From Trametopsis cervina (Eukaryota; Basidiomycota; Agaricomycetes; Polyporales; Irpicaceae): DNA of 64,000 bases. Positions within the stretch are counted from its first letter, which is position 1, and every line of letters starts with the position of its first letter. Shown here one piece after another: positions 33,206 to 44,331 of this stretch. The stretch spans positions 124,001-188,000 of the forward strand of contig MU278364.1 in the NCBI GenBank assembly GCA_022385755.1, in the 5' to 3' direction. The notes beneath the pieces are model-generated. The model made no database searches and was not told the DNA's origin. It saw only the letters and a program-made list of their open reading frames with translations. Position numbers and translations under genes: made by a program.

Positions 33206-33864
33206 GTGGGTTCAGCGGCTTGGGCGACGCTTCACTATTTCACTGACCGCTGCATCGCTATCGGTTATTGCAAGTCCTACGATGGATGGGGAGCAGCGCC
33301 CTCCCGAGGGGATTTTATACCCGCCGGCAAGAACGTGCAGATCAGGCAAGTCGGTGACTGTAACGGAGGATACTTTACTACCGTGATACGCACTCGAGGA
33401 TGGTGGGATGAGCTTGTGGAGCACGTAATATCTGGTTCTTCCACCATTGATAATCCCACCCCAAACTTCGCTCTCTGCCAACGCTGCTATTATTACTTGA
33501 AGTTCTGGCTCGATATGTCTACACTTCCCGCCCCCTTCAATAACCGCCCCCAGTCATTTGCCGGAGAGCTATATGAGCTGGTTAATTCGCGAACTGCACA
33601 CCGAGGTACGCTGTTCCGTGTCGAGGGGTGTGTGGTTCATGCCTCATATATTTTCCTCCAGATATTCCTTCGGGGCTTCTGCCGGCACTGAACTATGATG
33701 AGATGGAGGTTACCCTTGAACGATAGCAAAACGTTTTCATTCATGGTAGGCGAGGGACGAAGCATCTTGCCCGCGCCATCGATGCCGGTCTCCGGGATGA
33801 GCAACTAATTCCTGCTATCTTGCAGGATTGTCGCGTGTGGATGTTCATGCGGCCCGATGAGTGA
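33206..33864 (+). pseudogene. Unrecognised gene with an internal in-frame TAG
   Basis: A frame starting around 33206 reads HYFTDRCIAIGYCKSYDGWG, FIPAGKNVQIRQVGDCNGGY, LCQRCYYYLKFWLDMSTLP and FAGELYELVNSRTAHR. A GTACGC...TCCAG intron (about 33605-33660) leads to IPSGLLPALNYDEMEVTLER. A TAG at 33724-33726 interrupts it, yet the same frame continues protein-like (NVFIHGRRGTKHLARAIDAG, then VWMFMRPDE) to a natural TGA at 33862-33864. The 5' end is unresolved. I know no function; the pattern suggests a gene hit by a single nonsense change, unless the TAG is decoded or edited. Confidence 0.5.
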
Positions 33865-33916
33865 GTTAACTGACTTATATGGCGTCAGATCTATTATCAC
33901 AATGCTAATCTTCTCC

Positions 33917-34565
33917 ACTAGATGGCCAACTCCATCCCCGTCGGCTGAACCCTTTGCCTTCGAATCCATGATGCTACCCTCGACGCCCTCTCCCGCGATC
34001 GGCAACCTTCCCAACGAACTTTCCCTCCCTATAATGCATGATTTGCCGATCTTTGACTTGCTTTCGTTAGCCTCAACTTGTCGTGCTCTGCGTCACCGTA
34101 TTCATGACCCGCCTCTTTCTAACCGAATATTGCAAGAGTCGATCCTCTAGGGGAGTTGCCAATGGATTCTACCCGTGCATGGCCTGCTAAACGAGGATGA
34201 GCGGGCATTTAAGGCTATGCGCGGAAAGCGTACGTCCTAGAGACCGCCTGCACGAACAACAGAACGGGGAAGCGGATCAAGTCGACGAGAACGGAGAGCC
34301 CACGAAGAAGGAACGATCAAGGCTGATAATTTCCCCGATGATTTTGGACTTGAACTTCCCTACGTTATCGTTCGTGCGGGCTTGCTGGGAGTCGGATTCA
34401 ATGATGAACAGGAAGCGTTTGTGGGGCATGGTGAAGCAGTTCGAGAAGCCATGGCGGAGCTACCGTCTGAATGGATGGGAGGTTGATCGATTCTCTCCAT
34501 CGGAGGATATTCTTAACAGGCTACACCCCGATCCCGTCGAGTATAGGCCAGACTGCGAGCGATAG
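33917..34565 (+). pseudogene. F-box protein gene with an in-frame TAG and frame change
   Basis: An N-terminal F-box is clear: IGNLPNELSLPIMHDLPIFD followed by LLSLASTCRALRHRI. F-box proteins act as substrate adaptors of SCF ubiquitin ligases. The frame meets TAG at 34148-34150 (QESIL stop) but resumes as GSCQWILPVHGLLNEDERAF in the same frame, as expected in this basidiomycete family. Later, the family's C-terminal signature (NFPTLSFVRACWESDSMMNR, KRLWGMVKQFEKPW) is read in a different frame (34197-34565), so a further frameshift or an unresolved intron lies between ~34230 and 34340. Most likely a recent pseudogene. Confidence 0.6.
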
Positions 34566-35612
34566 GTACTGCCACGGTATCTTGCGCCGGGACCGGGATC
34601 AGCCAGATGAGCATTGCGGGGGCTCAGGCTGTTTCAGAAATATAATTGAGAGCAGCTTGCCTCTGACTGGCCCAAGTGATGTATCTGTCAACTTTCTGCA
34701 GCGATTCATACGAAGTTGCGTGCGGTGGGCAACCTTCGAACCTCTACAGTTTCCTAAAATGAACAGATATGCCGGCCGAGATGCCGTCGGCACTAGTGAG
34801 CTAATCACACCACAGGCACAGCCCAATGCGAGCCCGCCGAGATGTCGTGCGAAAACGAATGAAAAAGTTTCCTTTTTTGACGTGATTCCTCGCGTGAGAA
34901 CTACCGAAAATTGTTATGTATGCTGATGTACATTCGTCAATTACACACCGCGCGATATTATACCATATCTGAGAATGAAAAAAGACCAAAAGATTAAACT
35001 AACTGACCTATTTCTTCTGCCGGGGAAGCCGTGGATGGTGTCTCCTTTATCGCGCATTTGTGGCCGACGGAAACCGCACAAAAAGGTATCCATTTCGCGC
35101 GTGGGAAATACGCGACAAAGTCTTGCTTTTCCCGGCCGCGAAATCGCCCGCAAAGGAACAAACAGCGCCCCTTGTGTCCTGCGCGACAATCCTTTGCTTT
35201 CTTTGATGTTTCAGCGGCCACAAAACAATGGGATATGAAACACATCCCATGGTGTTGTGGTCGCTCAAACATCGATAGTTTTGACGACTTTTCGACGACT
35301 TTTCGGCCTGCTCAAAGGCTTTTCAAGTGTAAGATGACAGAAGTCGCAAATATCTGATATTTGATCTACACAAAACTTATCACATTTTCTACCGCAGGAG
35401 GATTAATTCGGAATTGGTAGTGAAATCGCGCCATAAGCCAAGAGGGCAGTTCACGGGCAGAACAGGGTAAAAGGGGGATTTCACGGACATAACATAACAT
35501 GTAGAACAGGAATTAAAACATACAAACGAAACAGCAACAGTTACCTTAACCTTTCTCCCGCCTCTAACGCGGTCATCTAACGGCAAATTGCCCGCCATAC
35601 ATGCGCTCCGCC
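34566..35612. other. Gap without supported gene
   Basis: Overlapping open frames on both strands at 34941-35357 read as mutual shadows. The sequence there is mildly repetitive (CGCGAAA and TTTCGCG words), but no terminal repeats or domain were found. Confidence 0.4.
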
Positions 35613-36486
35613 TCACACGCGCTCCGTTCCATCCTCAATGTCAGCACCCTGCTCCCTGAGGCGCACAACGCCAGCTTGAATATACTGCGCCATCGCCATC
35701 ATCTTGTTGGCAGCCCTAAGGGGAAAGGTGTCTTCGTCCGCGGTGTCTTCGTTATCAGGAATGATCGACTGATCATGGGAGGCAGCCTGCTCGATGTTGT
35801 TCACCTCGATGTTGTTCGCCTTCAGGATAGCGCCAATGGCGTCGTCTACCTCGGCGACACATTTCAGCGCATCAGCGTTGCGTTGAATAATATCCTCTAT
35901 GCGTAAGTCGAGGGTGTCCGCGCGGGTGGAGCTCATGTTAACGAAAACATCTGAGTCCGAATCGTCCACCAGGTCGCCAGTGACTTCGTCCGTCGCGATC
36001 ACCTGCTGGTTCGGGCTGGCGCTACACAAAGATGAGCATAAGATAGAGGTGTACTGGTGTTACGATACTTACTTGCGTGTGGTAGGGTGCAGGAAGTGCA
36101 TTATTTTCTGCAGCATGCGTAAGGAGAGCTCGCGGTCGTCTGGATCCTCGATGGCCATCATAGAAGGGGCAGCGTGCAGAGACGAAGTCGTACGAGTGGA
36201 GGCATGAGCAAGATCGGGGACGGTTGTAGTGCAAGCAACCCTCAGAGTCTTGATCGACTGCACGCCCAGGCGACATGTGTCTGCCGCATACAACGACGCC
36301 ACCGCCGCCAAGAGGAGAAGAAGATATACGAGGACAGCCTTGAGCGTGCCTCGGATAGTAAGTCGTGTAGCTGTCATTTAGGGGTGCCGTCAGTGAGAAG
36401 ATAGAAAACAAGAAGCGGAACATTCACTCACCTGAGCCCGCGGGAGCCGTTGCTGGTGTAGAGCCTTGCGGTTCAGGAGTAGACAT
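35613..36486 (-). CDS. Small single-pass membrane protein, unknown
   Basis: Exons 36486-36432, 36370-36073 and 36021-35613 join in frame to 253 residues. After a short Pro/Thr-rich start, one membrane segment is seen (LKAVLVYLLLLLAAVASLYA, residues ~28-47). A helical region follows (DPDDRELSLRMLQKIMHFLH), then an acidic, helical C-terminal half with DDSDSDVFVNMSSTRADTLD and KCVAEVDDAIGAILKANNIE. The topology could be a signal anchor. No family was recognised. Splice sites are canonical (GTGAGT...GACAG; GTAAGT...GTGTAG). Confidence 0.65.
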
Positions 36487-36961
36487 TGTTGCGAATAGCA
36501 ATATGAAGATCGCAGGCTTGAAGCTCGCTGTAGGATGAAGTGGGAGGTGAGTAGGAGAGAAAGAAAGGAGGATACCTTTATACATCTCCCAGACGGCGCA
36601 CCGCAAGAATGTGCCGAGTGGCACAACAAAGGAAATGCATTATTCATACCCGCTGATTACCCTTCCTTTGTTCTCAGCAACAGCAGTTCGCAGCATGTGG
36701 CTCGAGGTGTCTTCAAGTCGCGAGGATATGTGCTTTGTGCCTTTGACTTGCGAGGCTCCGTTCTTTGTGTCTCTAGATCGCGAGGCTATACTATGAATGC
36801 TCCGGTTCGCGAGACTTCGCTCCTGAACCCTCAGATCCCTGCTGCTTTGTTCTATCCGGTCTGCGACTCTTTGTGCTGTGAATACTCCGGTTCGCGAAGT
36901 TCCGCTGCCGAACCTTTACAACCGCGACGGTTTATTTTGTACGCTTCGCTACATTTCACTC

Positions 36962-37080
36962 CTGAACTCTTCGGTTCGCGAAGGTTCGCCCTTGAACGCT
37001 CGGTCCTGCGGCTGAACTCTTCGGCTCGCGAAAATCCGCCCTTGGACGCTCGGTCCTGCGGCTGAATGATCTGGGTCGCG
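36962..37080 (+). repeat. 50-bp minisatellite
   Basis: Two complete 50-bp units (36962-37011 and 37012-37061; CTGAACTCTTCGG(T/C)TCGCG...) and a partial third. Less regular TTCGGTTCGCGA-like words extend back to about 36720. It is the probable origin of a spurious open frame there. Confidence 0.75.
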
Positions 37081-37192
37081 CCGTTTCGCCCGCTACTCCT
37101 GAAGGATGCGCAAAAAGGGACTCTGAAGTTTCCAATGCAAATGTGTTACACCCATCCAAATACAGAATGAAGACAGATCATTAAGTAAGAAA

Positions 37193-38737
37193 TTAAGAGG
37201 TTACCTTCTGCCAATCAGTGCCGATGGATGACAGCAAGAGGTGAATAAGAACTGCTCCGGTGAAGATGACCAGAGCTTGGTACACTCGGCTGTAAAAAGA
37301 CGACTGGCAAAGACAGTGATTAGCTATCGCTGCTAGCATCGAATGGCAAGTACTTACACAGATAGACGAGATTGTACGCCCGGAATGATTGCGTCCACGG
37401 GTACTCTTGAATGCAGCAGCTATAAAACGCGTTAGTACTCGATACACGAAAGACATAGCCAGGAAGTCGTTACTTACGTCTTGCTTTCCAGATAATAATG
37501 TCACAGCCTCCGGTTTGCGCAGTGATACCCGTTGCAATGGTAAGCATGTCGTCTTTTTCGTCGGGGGCTACGTCGTGACAGGCGGCAATCGCGAGAACTT
37601 TCATATCCTCTGCGGAAAAGCGGAGGATTTGTCAAGCTGCTATCGGTAATGATGATAAAAACGGACGCGCACTGCCAGTTCCAAAATTCGCATGGGTGCG
37701 CTTCGAGGCGACATCTCGCAAGCAAGTTTTCCCTGTCCCACTCCCCGTTAATAGCGCAAAGCCAGCATGGACGAACAAGACTGGAAGAGGGCGACGCTGC
37801 TCGCCAGGTGCTGGATAGTTCTTCTTCTTTTTGGTCTCGAACTGAAATATGTCGAACCCAGCACTGCAATTCGAGATGGCGAGAGACAACCCGTCGGGAT
37901 GGAGGTCGCAGTCGCCACTTGAAGGGGCAGTTAACGGAATAGAGTAGCGATGATGAGTGTACACGACTTACATGACGCCGCTATATGGGATATATTGGCT
38001 TACGGTCCAGGAATCCGCCTTGTGAAGCCTATAATGAAAGATAAATTATATCTATCAGTAATGTGATGCCTGTGGTACTCACATGATGCCATGATGCATA
38101 TACGTGACTAGCAATGTGCCTCCGCGTTTGTCCGTGTCCTTGAAAAACAGGCCTGTCACGATGAGCTCCGCGGAGCCACTGTTGGCGACGGGTGGTCCTT
38201 GCAGTTCCGCCAATCGGACCCATCTTTCTATAGGGTCTTGAGCACAAGATCGACAGAACAGGAAGGTGTTGTACGTACCTTCGGCTTCTGATCGCCAAAT
38301 TCGTACCTGTCTATGCGCACCGGACGCAAGAACGTCTCTGTGCAGCGCCAGTTTTTCCACCGGATAGTCATGGAGTTGGATACCGACTACGGAGATCTTA
38401 CTCTGAGTTTATGAGTCAGTCCATATTTTAATCCGCTCCCCAGACATAGAAAATAGCTTACCGACGTGAGTGTAACCTCTGCAACACTGCCGTCTTGGAT
38501 CCCGCAGAGAAAAGCGTCGTTGCGATCGGGCTTCCATATGCACGATGTCACACCAGTGCCCTTCTTGCTCATCGACGCCATGGTCATTAACTTCTGTGTC
38601 CTCAAGTCCCAGACACATATGTTGCCCTCCAAGCCACCGCTCACGAGAAGTGTTTGATCCGGACTGAAAGACAGGCATGCGACGCCCGAAGGATGCCCAT
38701 TCGAAAGGCGGAAGGACTCTTGGTATCCCAGAGCCAT
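37193..38737 (-). CDS. WD40-repeat protein with C-terminal membrane segment
   Basis: Multi-exon gene. WD40 blades are visible: FRLSNGHPSGVACLSFSPD with SGGLEGNICVWDLRTQKLM, GTGVTSCIWKPDRNDAFLCG, LALHRDVLASGAHRQVRIWR, and a further blade with GDCDLHPDGLSLAISNCSAG. A late blade reads DMLTIATGITAQTGGCDIII-W. The last exon adds a hydrophobic helix (ALVIFTGAVLIHLLLSSI) just before the stop. A beta-propeller anchored to a membrane by its tail is suggested; partners cannot be predicted. An upstream frame (to 38861) may supply an extra first exon, since sequence 5' of the chosen ATG also reads open. Confidence 0.75.
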
Positions 38738-39007
38738 GTGGTTGTACTGTAGTCGTAAAGTGTTGCTGGTCGTAGAAGGTGGTCAAAGAGGAGAACGCAT
38801 TATACCGCGTGCCACTCATTATGCCGCGTGTGCCACTCGTTTTAACAACACGCGACAGCATGGGTGAAGTGTCGAAGTCCGACAGGACGTGAGCGCCTTA
38901 AACCTTCGGTGCAAAATATCATTCCCTCGTATTACGGATTCAAATACGACCATCTACATTTCGACAGTAAAGAAGCTATCTATCTATGTAAACAACTTCA
39001 GACACGC
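38738..39007. other. Short intergenic region
   Basis: Between the WD40 gene and the convergent/tandem minus gene. It includes a small tandem repeat of GGCACACGCGGCATAATGAG-like sequence near 38800-38835. Confidence 0.4.
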
Positions 39008-39952
39008 CTACGCAGGTGCCCTCTGCTTGGCGGTCTTGTTAGACCAAGTCGTGCTTACCCAAGATGGTTGCTTCAACTTCGGCGTGACAGTCAACTCCTT
39101 GCCAGCTCGTTTGTGTCCAATAAAGATACGCATCCAGTAGCACTGCCTATTACCACTATCCTCCCAGATCCAGAGCTGGTAAGAGTCTTGCGTCCTGTTG
39201 ATGAAGACGTCACCCGGCTGAACATCAGTGCGAGTGGAAAAGTCGGGAGGTTGGCTGATCTTCGTGGGTAGGTTGGACTCGAACCAGCATGCGCGCGTAT
39301 TCTCATGACGCCGATAGCTATAGGGATCGTCGTCAACGTCCATCGCGTTGCTCGAAGTAGACGCGGATTCAGCAGATATTGACGACTTCGGGGCGGCTGA
39401 AAGAGAGCGTGTTATGGGCCGGGTAGGAGCAAAGGTAGGAGCAGCTGAGGTGGCTCGAGTGGCTGCCGGGGCAGAAGCCTTTGCTTTCCCCTTCCCCTTT
39501 CCACGGGCGGTAGATGCAGATGCCTCAGACGATTCGTCGTTGTGATGAGAAGCTTCGGGTTTGAGCGTGCGCGGAGGAGCAGAGGTTGCACGTGGGAAAT
39601 TCATAGGCGTTGAGAAGCCTGACGGGTTGTGAGGCAGCAATGCGGATAGAGTCGCAAATGGTGGCATCTGATTATTGTCTTTAGAGGAGTTATTCGCATG
39701 CATTTCAGCGCCGCTAGTGACATCAGAAGCTGACTTGTGTCCAGGCTTCTCTGGTACAGGAGTGCCAGCACGGTGGCTAGCACTGGCGATGGGTGGAACA
39801 GGAGAATGAGAGCGGCCAGAGACAGAGGATGCGTCTTCGTTCTCGGAACTGGCGGTGGAAACTGGACTACCGGGGATATGTGTGTCGCCCTCGGGGTCAA
39901 CGGCCTCTGTTTCGTCTTCTTCTTCGACGTCGCTAAGGCTATAACGGTCCAT
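39008..39952 (-). CDS. Mostly disordered protein with small C-terminal domain
   Basis: 315 residues from MDRYSLSDVEEEDE. Residues ~1-225 are acidic then Ser/Ala/Pro/Thr-rich, with a Lys-rich ARGKGKGKAKAS patch that could act as a nuclear signal. The C-terminal ~90 residues look folded: GDVFINRTQDSYQLWIWEDS, CYWMRIFIGHKRAGKELTVT, KQPSWVSTTW. I do not recognise the domain. Its start lies a few bases from the stop of the next upstream minus-strand frame, so the two could be exons of one gene. Confidence 0.6.
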   Translation of the reverse strand: MDRYSLSDVEEEDETEAVDPEGDTHIPGSPVSTASSENEDASSVSGRSHSPVPPIASASHRAGTPVPEKPGHKSASDVTSGAEMHANNSSKDNNQMPPFATLSALLPHNPSGFSTPMNFPRATSAPPRTLKPEASHHNDESSEASASTARGKGKGKAKASAPAATRATSAAPTFAPTRPITRSLSAAPKSSISAESASTSSNAMDVDDDPYSYRRHENTRACWFESNLPTKISQPPDFSTRTDVQPGDVFINRTQDSYQLWIWEDSGNRQCYWMRIFIGHKRAGKELTVTPKLKQPSWVSTTWSNKTAKQRAPA

Positions 39953-39957
39953 AAGGG

Positions 39958-40269
39958 TTATCCTACTGCTACACACAGTACCACGTACCTTAGATTTTTG
40001 AACTTTCTAAGCACGGTCGGCAGAGCCTCGTTTGTGGTTTGACGAGATTTATCGCCGTATCGGAACTTCGTGATTTGTCCAGGACGAATGACCGCGCTTG
40101 CGGCGTACGCGTAGCTAGCGGCAGGGAGCGGGACAGGCGCATTCTCAACCTGACCAGTTTGGCGATGGAATGCTGGGGACTGAGGGTAGAGGACGGCCAC
40201 CAACACCACTGCTGTGACTATTTCAGCGAGGGAAACCCAGTGAGAGAGCGAATCGTCAAGGAGAGGCAT
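39958..40269 (-). CDS. Small protein with N-terminal membrane segment (possible 5' exon)
   Basis: 103 residues: a hydrophobic segment (WVSLAEIVTAVVLVAVLYPQ) near the N-terminus, then a Pro/Ala-rich stretch, then KFRYGDKSRQTTNEALPTVL. The frame stops only after a GTACGT donor-like sequence, followed 20 bases later by TAG/CAG acceptors, so it could be spliced to the frame at 39952; the implied intron would be unusually short. Family unknown. Confidence 0.4.
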   Translation of the reverse strand: MPLLDDSLSHWVSLAEIVTAVVLVAVLYPQSPAFHRQTGQVENAPVPLPAASYAYAASAVIRPGQITKFRYGDKSRQTTNEALPTVLRKFKNLRYVVLCVAVG

Positions 40270-40898
40270 GTTCGTATGTCAACACGACAGTCTGTGCACC
40301 GGAGCATATATATGCAATCGAACAAAGGACTTCAAAATGCATCATACCGCCCTGAAACTCCAAGACAAAGCATCGACTGGTGTCAAAGTGAGCAAAGGTA
40401 GGCAAAATGACAACCAGACTTACTGTCGAAAGCGATCATTTACTCAAGTCGCGACGTTGAAGTGGTAAGCAAGGAGTGCGCTGATGCGCGAAAGCGCGAG
40501 TGGTTACACCAGCCGAAGCCTGTGATGTACGAGGAGTGAGTGGCCGCGGAAGCCCGGAGGCTGCCGGGTGAAGATAAGCGTCAGATCTGGTATCTACCCG
40601 TGCCCACCGTCCTCAATCTTAGAACTGCCAGTGGCCATATACCTCGTGTAGCAGCGCGTAAGTGAGGCTCTTCATTGCACCATTACAGTGCACCATAACT
40701 GTAGAATGCGACCTACCAACTCCTCGCGCTCCCTCTCGCCGACTTGCTTGACAACACAGCTCACAATGGCATATTCACCTGCAAAGACTGGTTTCTTCGG
40801 CTCCAGTCCATAAAGTGTCCCAGCTGGCCTCTGTTCTCTCTTCACTCGCCACTTCCAGGACCTACCATTGCCGCTATACTCGGTTTCTGGGCACCTAC
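40270..40898. promoter_or_regulatory. Divergent upstream region
   Basis: It lies between the minus-strand gene at 40269 and the plus-strand gene at 40899. No TATA box is obvious; short open frames are unsupported. Confidence 0.35.
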
Positions 40899-42235
40899 AT
40901 GTCTGATATATCTATATCTTCAGACCCTTTAGAGTCTTCGTCTGCGGAATCCGACGCTGTCCATGACCACCGACGACCGCTACAGCTCCAACTTCTCCCG
41001 CCTTCCACAGAAGTCAAGCGTCTCTCCTTCATTCAACCCCAGTCAACCCCCTCGTCTCCCTTATCGACTTCGAAGTGTTCCACACCAAGCAGCACCTCGT
41101 CGCGCGCGAACGCTTATCTTGCTCCCAGTCTCGATCAGTACCTGGCGCTTCCGGTCGAGCCAAGTGAAGCTCCTGCAGCCTTCTCTCCCGGCCACGAAAA
41201 TGAAGTTCTGCCCGTCTCGGAGTCCGCCCCTGTAGAACATAACGAAGATCACGGTAAAGGCCAGTCCAGCGGGCAATCAGGGTGGGCTCGACCGATCTCT
41301 GCTAGAAAAACTCCACTTAATCGCTTGGCGTACGTTGTCGCTGTTGTTGATGAGTCTGACCGTCCTCTAACATATATTTAGCCATCCCCTTCATCATGAG
41401 CAAAAAGAAACAACATGCACCGCCTCGCCTAGCAATTCCGATAGAGGACCGGGACCCGTTTGGAAACTGCAAGAGGAGATTATTGATGGTCTCGCCAGCG
41501 TAGAGAAAAAGACCTCGGAGCTGTGGGTCATTATCATTTCTGAACACCTATTCCGCTCATCTGTTCCTTATCCAGGAGCGGGCTTGTAGACTCGTATAGA
41601 AGTCAATGCGATCACCAGTTTGAACGCCTATTCAAGAACATCACAACCCTTCAAGACGATCTCAAGTCCATTAACGTCTCGATAAGCTCAGGCCAACGCA
41701 AAGAGGTGCGCTATATTTCAACAATTCATGACGCTCTGATCACTGATGTGGCTACCAAGGAATCTAATCGGGATCGGATCAAAGTCGTCGAACAGGAAGT
41801 CAATACCGCGAAAGTTACTTCCGAGTCTTTCGCAGCGGAATTACGGTCGTTGGTAACACGTGCTCAAGGTAAGCCCACCGTAGAGGATAACATATTGTTG
41901 CTCATCCGAACCGTCAGTCTCTTTACAGAACAGACGTTTGGAGTTTGAACGGGCGTTGGCCGTCATGCCGGATACTGAGGCTTCTATTAGGCGGGAATTG
42001 GGCAAAATTCGCTTGATTGTCTCAGTTCTTGGAGCTCGTATGGGAGGAATAGAGAACCGCGTGAAGATATGCGAAGTTGAAGGCGAAGTACATGCGCAGG
42101 CGCTTGAGAAAACGTTCATCGACTTATCATCAATGCAGGGGGAACTGCCCAGTATTCGCGATGCCATCGGGAACATGTCCAGCTGCCCCAGAAGTCTTGA
42201 CGACGTGGAACAGGTCGATGAAAGGGAGTACGCCG
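40899..42235 (+). pseudogene. 5' part of a coiled-coil gene split by the KDZ element
   Basis: The N-terminus MSDISISSDPLESSSAESDA begins ~140 disordered Ser/Pro-rich residues. Introns at about 41328 (GTACGT...CCTAG) and 41522 (GTGGGT...ATCCAG), and one ending TTTACAG at 41928, join coiled-coil exons: LQEEIIDGLASVEKKTSEL, FERLFKNITTLQDDLKSINV, RIKVVEQEVNTAKVTSESFA, then FERALAVMPDTEASIRREL and GELPSIRDAIGNMSS. At DEREYA the transposon begins, and the frame meets a stop inside it at 42253-42255. The 3' part continues in the same frame from 60414. No known function; the architecture (coiled coil plus tail membrane helix) suggests a membrane tether. Confidence 0.75.
42229..42235 (+). repeat. Candidate target-site duplication, left copy
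   Basis: TACGCCG, repeated at 60407-60413. Both copies are read as codons TAC GCC G.. of the interrupted host gene. Seven bases are identical; the neighbouring base on each side differs. Confidence 0.65.
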
Positions 42236-42339
42236 GGGGTAGTTCAGCTAAGTAGACGATATTATCGAAGGAATTATGGGATTTCTAGCCGATAGTGGTG
42301 GCCAGCGGATCGCGGCCGACCGGTCAATATATAGTGGTA

Positions 42340-43990
42340 GTACCGAGCGGCCGGCCAATATGTATACCGTGATAATATCATAGATGTGCAGTGTATACTT
42401 CCATATCAATTATGTTTGATATTATCATCGGTCCGTACATAGATTGACACAAACAAGTAGGTGATATTACAGCCCGGCCGATACGCATTCATTACATATA
42501 TACCAGTACTATCGAACGGTCAGACGCTACAGACGTGAGGATAGTGTGATATGTTAATACCTGTCGGCCAGATATCAGATGAACCTACTATACCGTAATA
42601 ATGGCTGTCTTCCACATGAGGTATACCCATAGTATAATACACTAATACTGGTCGGCCGAGTACCAGAATTGCCTACTGTACCACGATAATGGTGTTCGGC
42701 CGTACGGGATCCAGCCATGGTGTAATAGAATAATACCTGCCGGCCGGGTATCCCAGTAGCATACTATACCGTGGTAATGGTTGTCTTTCACATGAGGTAT
42801 ACCCATAGTATGATACAATGATACCTGTCGGCCGGATATCAGAATCGCCTACTATACTACGACAATTGTGTTCGGCCGCATAAGATATACCTATAGGATA
42901 ATACAATAATACCTTTCTGCCGGGTATCATCATCACCTACTACATGGTGATAATGGTTGTCGGCCACATGAGATATACCCATGCTGTAATACAATAATAT
43001 CGGGCGGCCGGACCTCGTAATAGCCTACTATACCACGATAATGATTGTCGGCCGCATAAGACATCCTCATGCTGTAGTACAATAGTATCAGGTGGACGGG
43101 ACTTGTACTCGCCTACTATGCCACGGTAATGGTTGTCGGCCGCATAAGATATAGTCATAGTATAATACAGTAATACCTGTCGGCCGGACACCAGAATCGC
43201 CTACTATACCACGGTAATGGTTGTCGGCCGCATAAGATAGACTCATAGTATAATACAGTAATACCGTTCTGCCGGGTATCAGAATCGCCTACTATACCAC
43301 GATAAGGGTGTTCGGCCGCATGGAATGTACTATGGTGTAATACGATAATAGTGGATAACCATGCATGCCAATGGCTCAGGACGGTACGATAATACCTGTC
43401 GGCCGGACATCAGAATCACCTACCTTATAACGATAATAGTTGTCGGCCATACGAGATGTACCCATGGTGTAATACAATGATATCAGGCGGCCGGGACTCG
43501 TAATCGCCTACTATACCACGATAATGGTGGTCGGCCGCATAAGACATACCCATGCTGTAGTACAATAATACCTGTCTGCCGGGTATCAGAATCGCCTACT
43601 ATACCGCGGTAATGGTGTTCGGCCGCGTATGATATACTCGTAGTATAATACAGTAATACCTGTCGGCCAGGTATCAGACTCGCCTACTATACCACGATAA
43701 GAGTGTTCGGCCGCATGGCATGTACCTATGGTGTAATACCGTAATAGTAGATAACCATGCATGCCAATAGCTTAGGACGCTACGATACAATTCTTACCAC
43801 AGTAATACCATCCTTCGGCCGAGATCAATATCAGCATATCATGAAGTGATAATAGTACACGGCCGGAAAGAAAAGTACCCGGAGAGGGTCCGATACTATC
43901 TACCGGCAGGTAGGTTAACAGGTTGTATTATTATGCTATAATAGTCCCAGGCTGAAAGCCATAGTGGCATAGTGATATGGGGTAATAGCT
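42340..43990. repeat. Left sub-terminal tandem repeats (~88 bp unit)
   Basis: More than ten diverged copies of a unit with CGCCTACTATACCACGATAA, GTCGGCCGCATAAGATATAC and ATAATAC(A/C)(A/G)TAATACCTGTCGGCCGG. Spacing between CCTACTATACC words is about 86-92 bases, with two longer units containing ACCATGCATGCCAAT (near 43357 and 43755). No coding frame is supported. Confidence 0.85.
42348..42406 (+). repeat. Imperfect terminal inverted sequence, left
   Basis: CGGCCGGCCAATATGTATAC, GATAATATCA, AGATGTG and GTATACTT occur in order. The reverse complement of 60265-60327 has CGGCCGGCTATGTATGC, GATAGTATCA, AGATGTG and GTATACAT in the same order. Confidence 0.5.
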
Positions 43991-44331
43991 GTCAGGTACA
44001 CATTGACGGTACGACATAGCATTACGTCTATACTGACATGATAGTAGCGGCCTTATAGTCACCACAGAACGCTGTATGAGGTAGTGGTACTGATCGCACT
44101 TAGCTCAATAAAAGAGCAATATCATCCGCTAATACTTTATAGTTGCCATATTCCCCGGCTAGAAGACACTGAAGAGACCGAGCGGATATGCAGCTCATTA
44201 CTTGCCGTTGTAGAGGTGTATTGGCCGACTGATACATTTGCTGAGGTCCAAGTGTTAGCACTCGTATTGTACAGTGGCCATGAGGTATAGCCGCACACGG
44301 CCTACTACTACAGCAGAAGATAACAATATTT

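Noticed and set aside
34941..35357. Paired open frames on both strands, first suspected to be a small transposon
   Set aside because: No terminal repeats, target duplication or domain could be found.
36535..37065. 176-residue plus-strand open frame
   Set aside because: It arises from the CG-rich minisatellite and overlaps the leader of the membrane-protein gene.
42340..43990. CRISPR-like array
   Set aside because: The units are long, diverged throughout and lie at a transposon end in a fungal genome; no repeat-spacer pattern exists.
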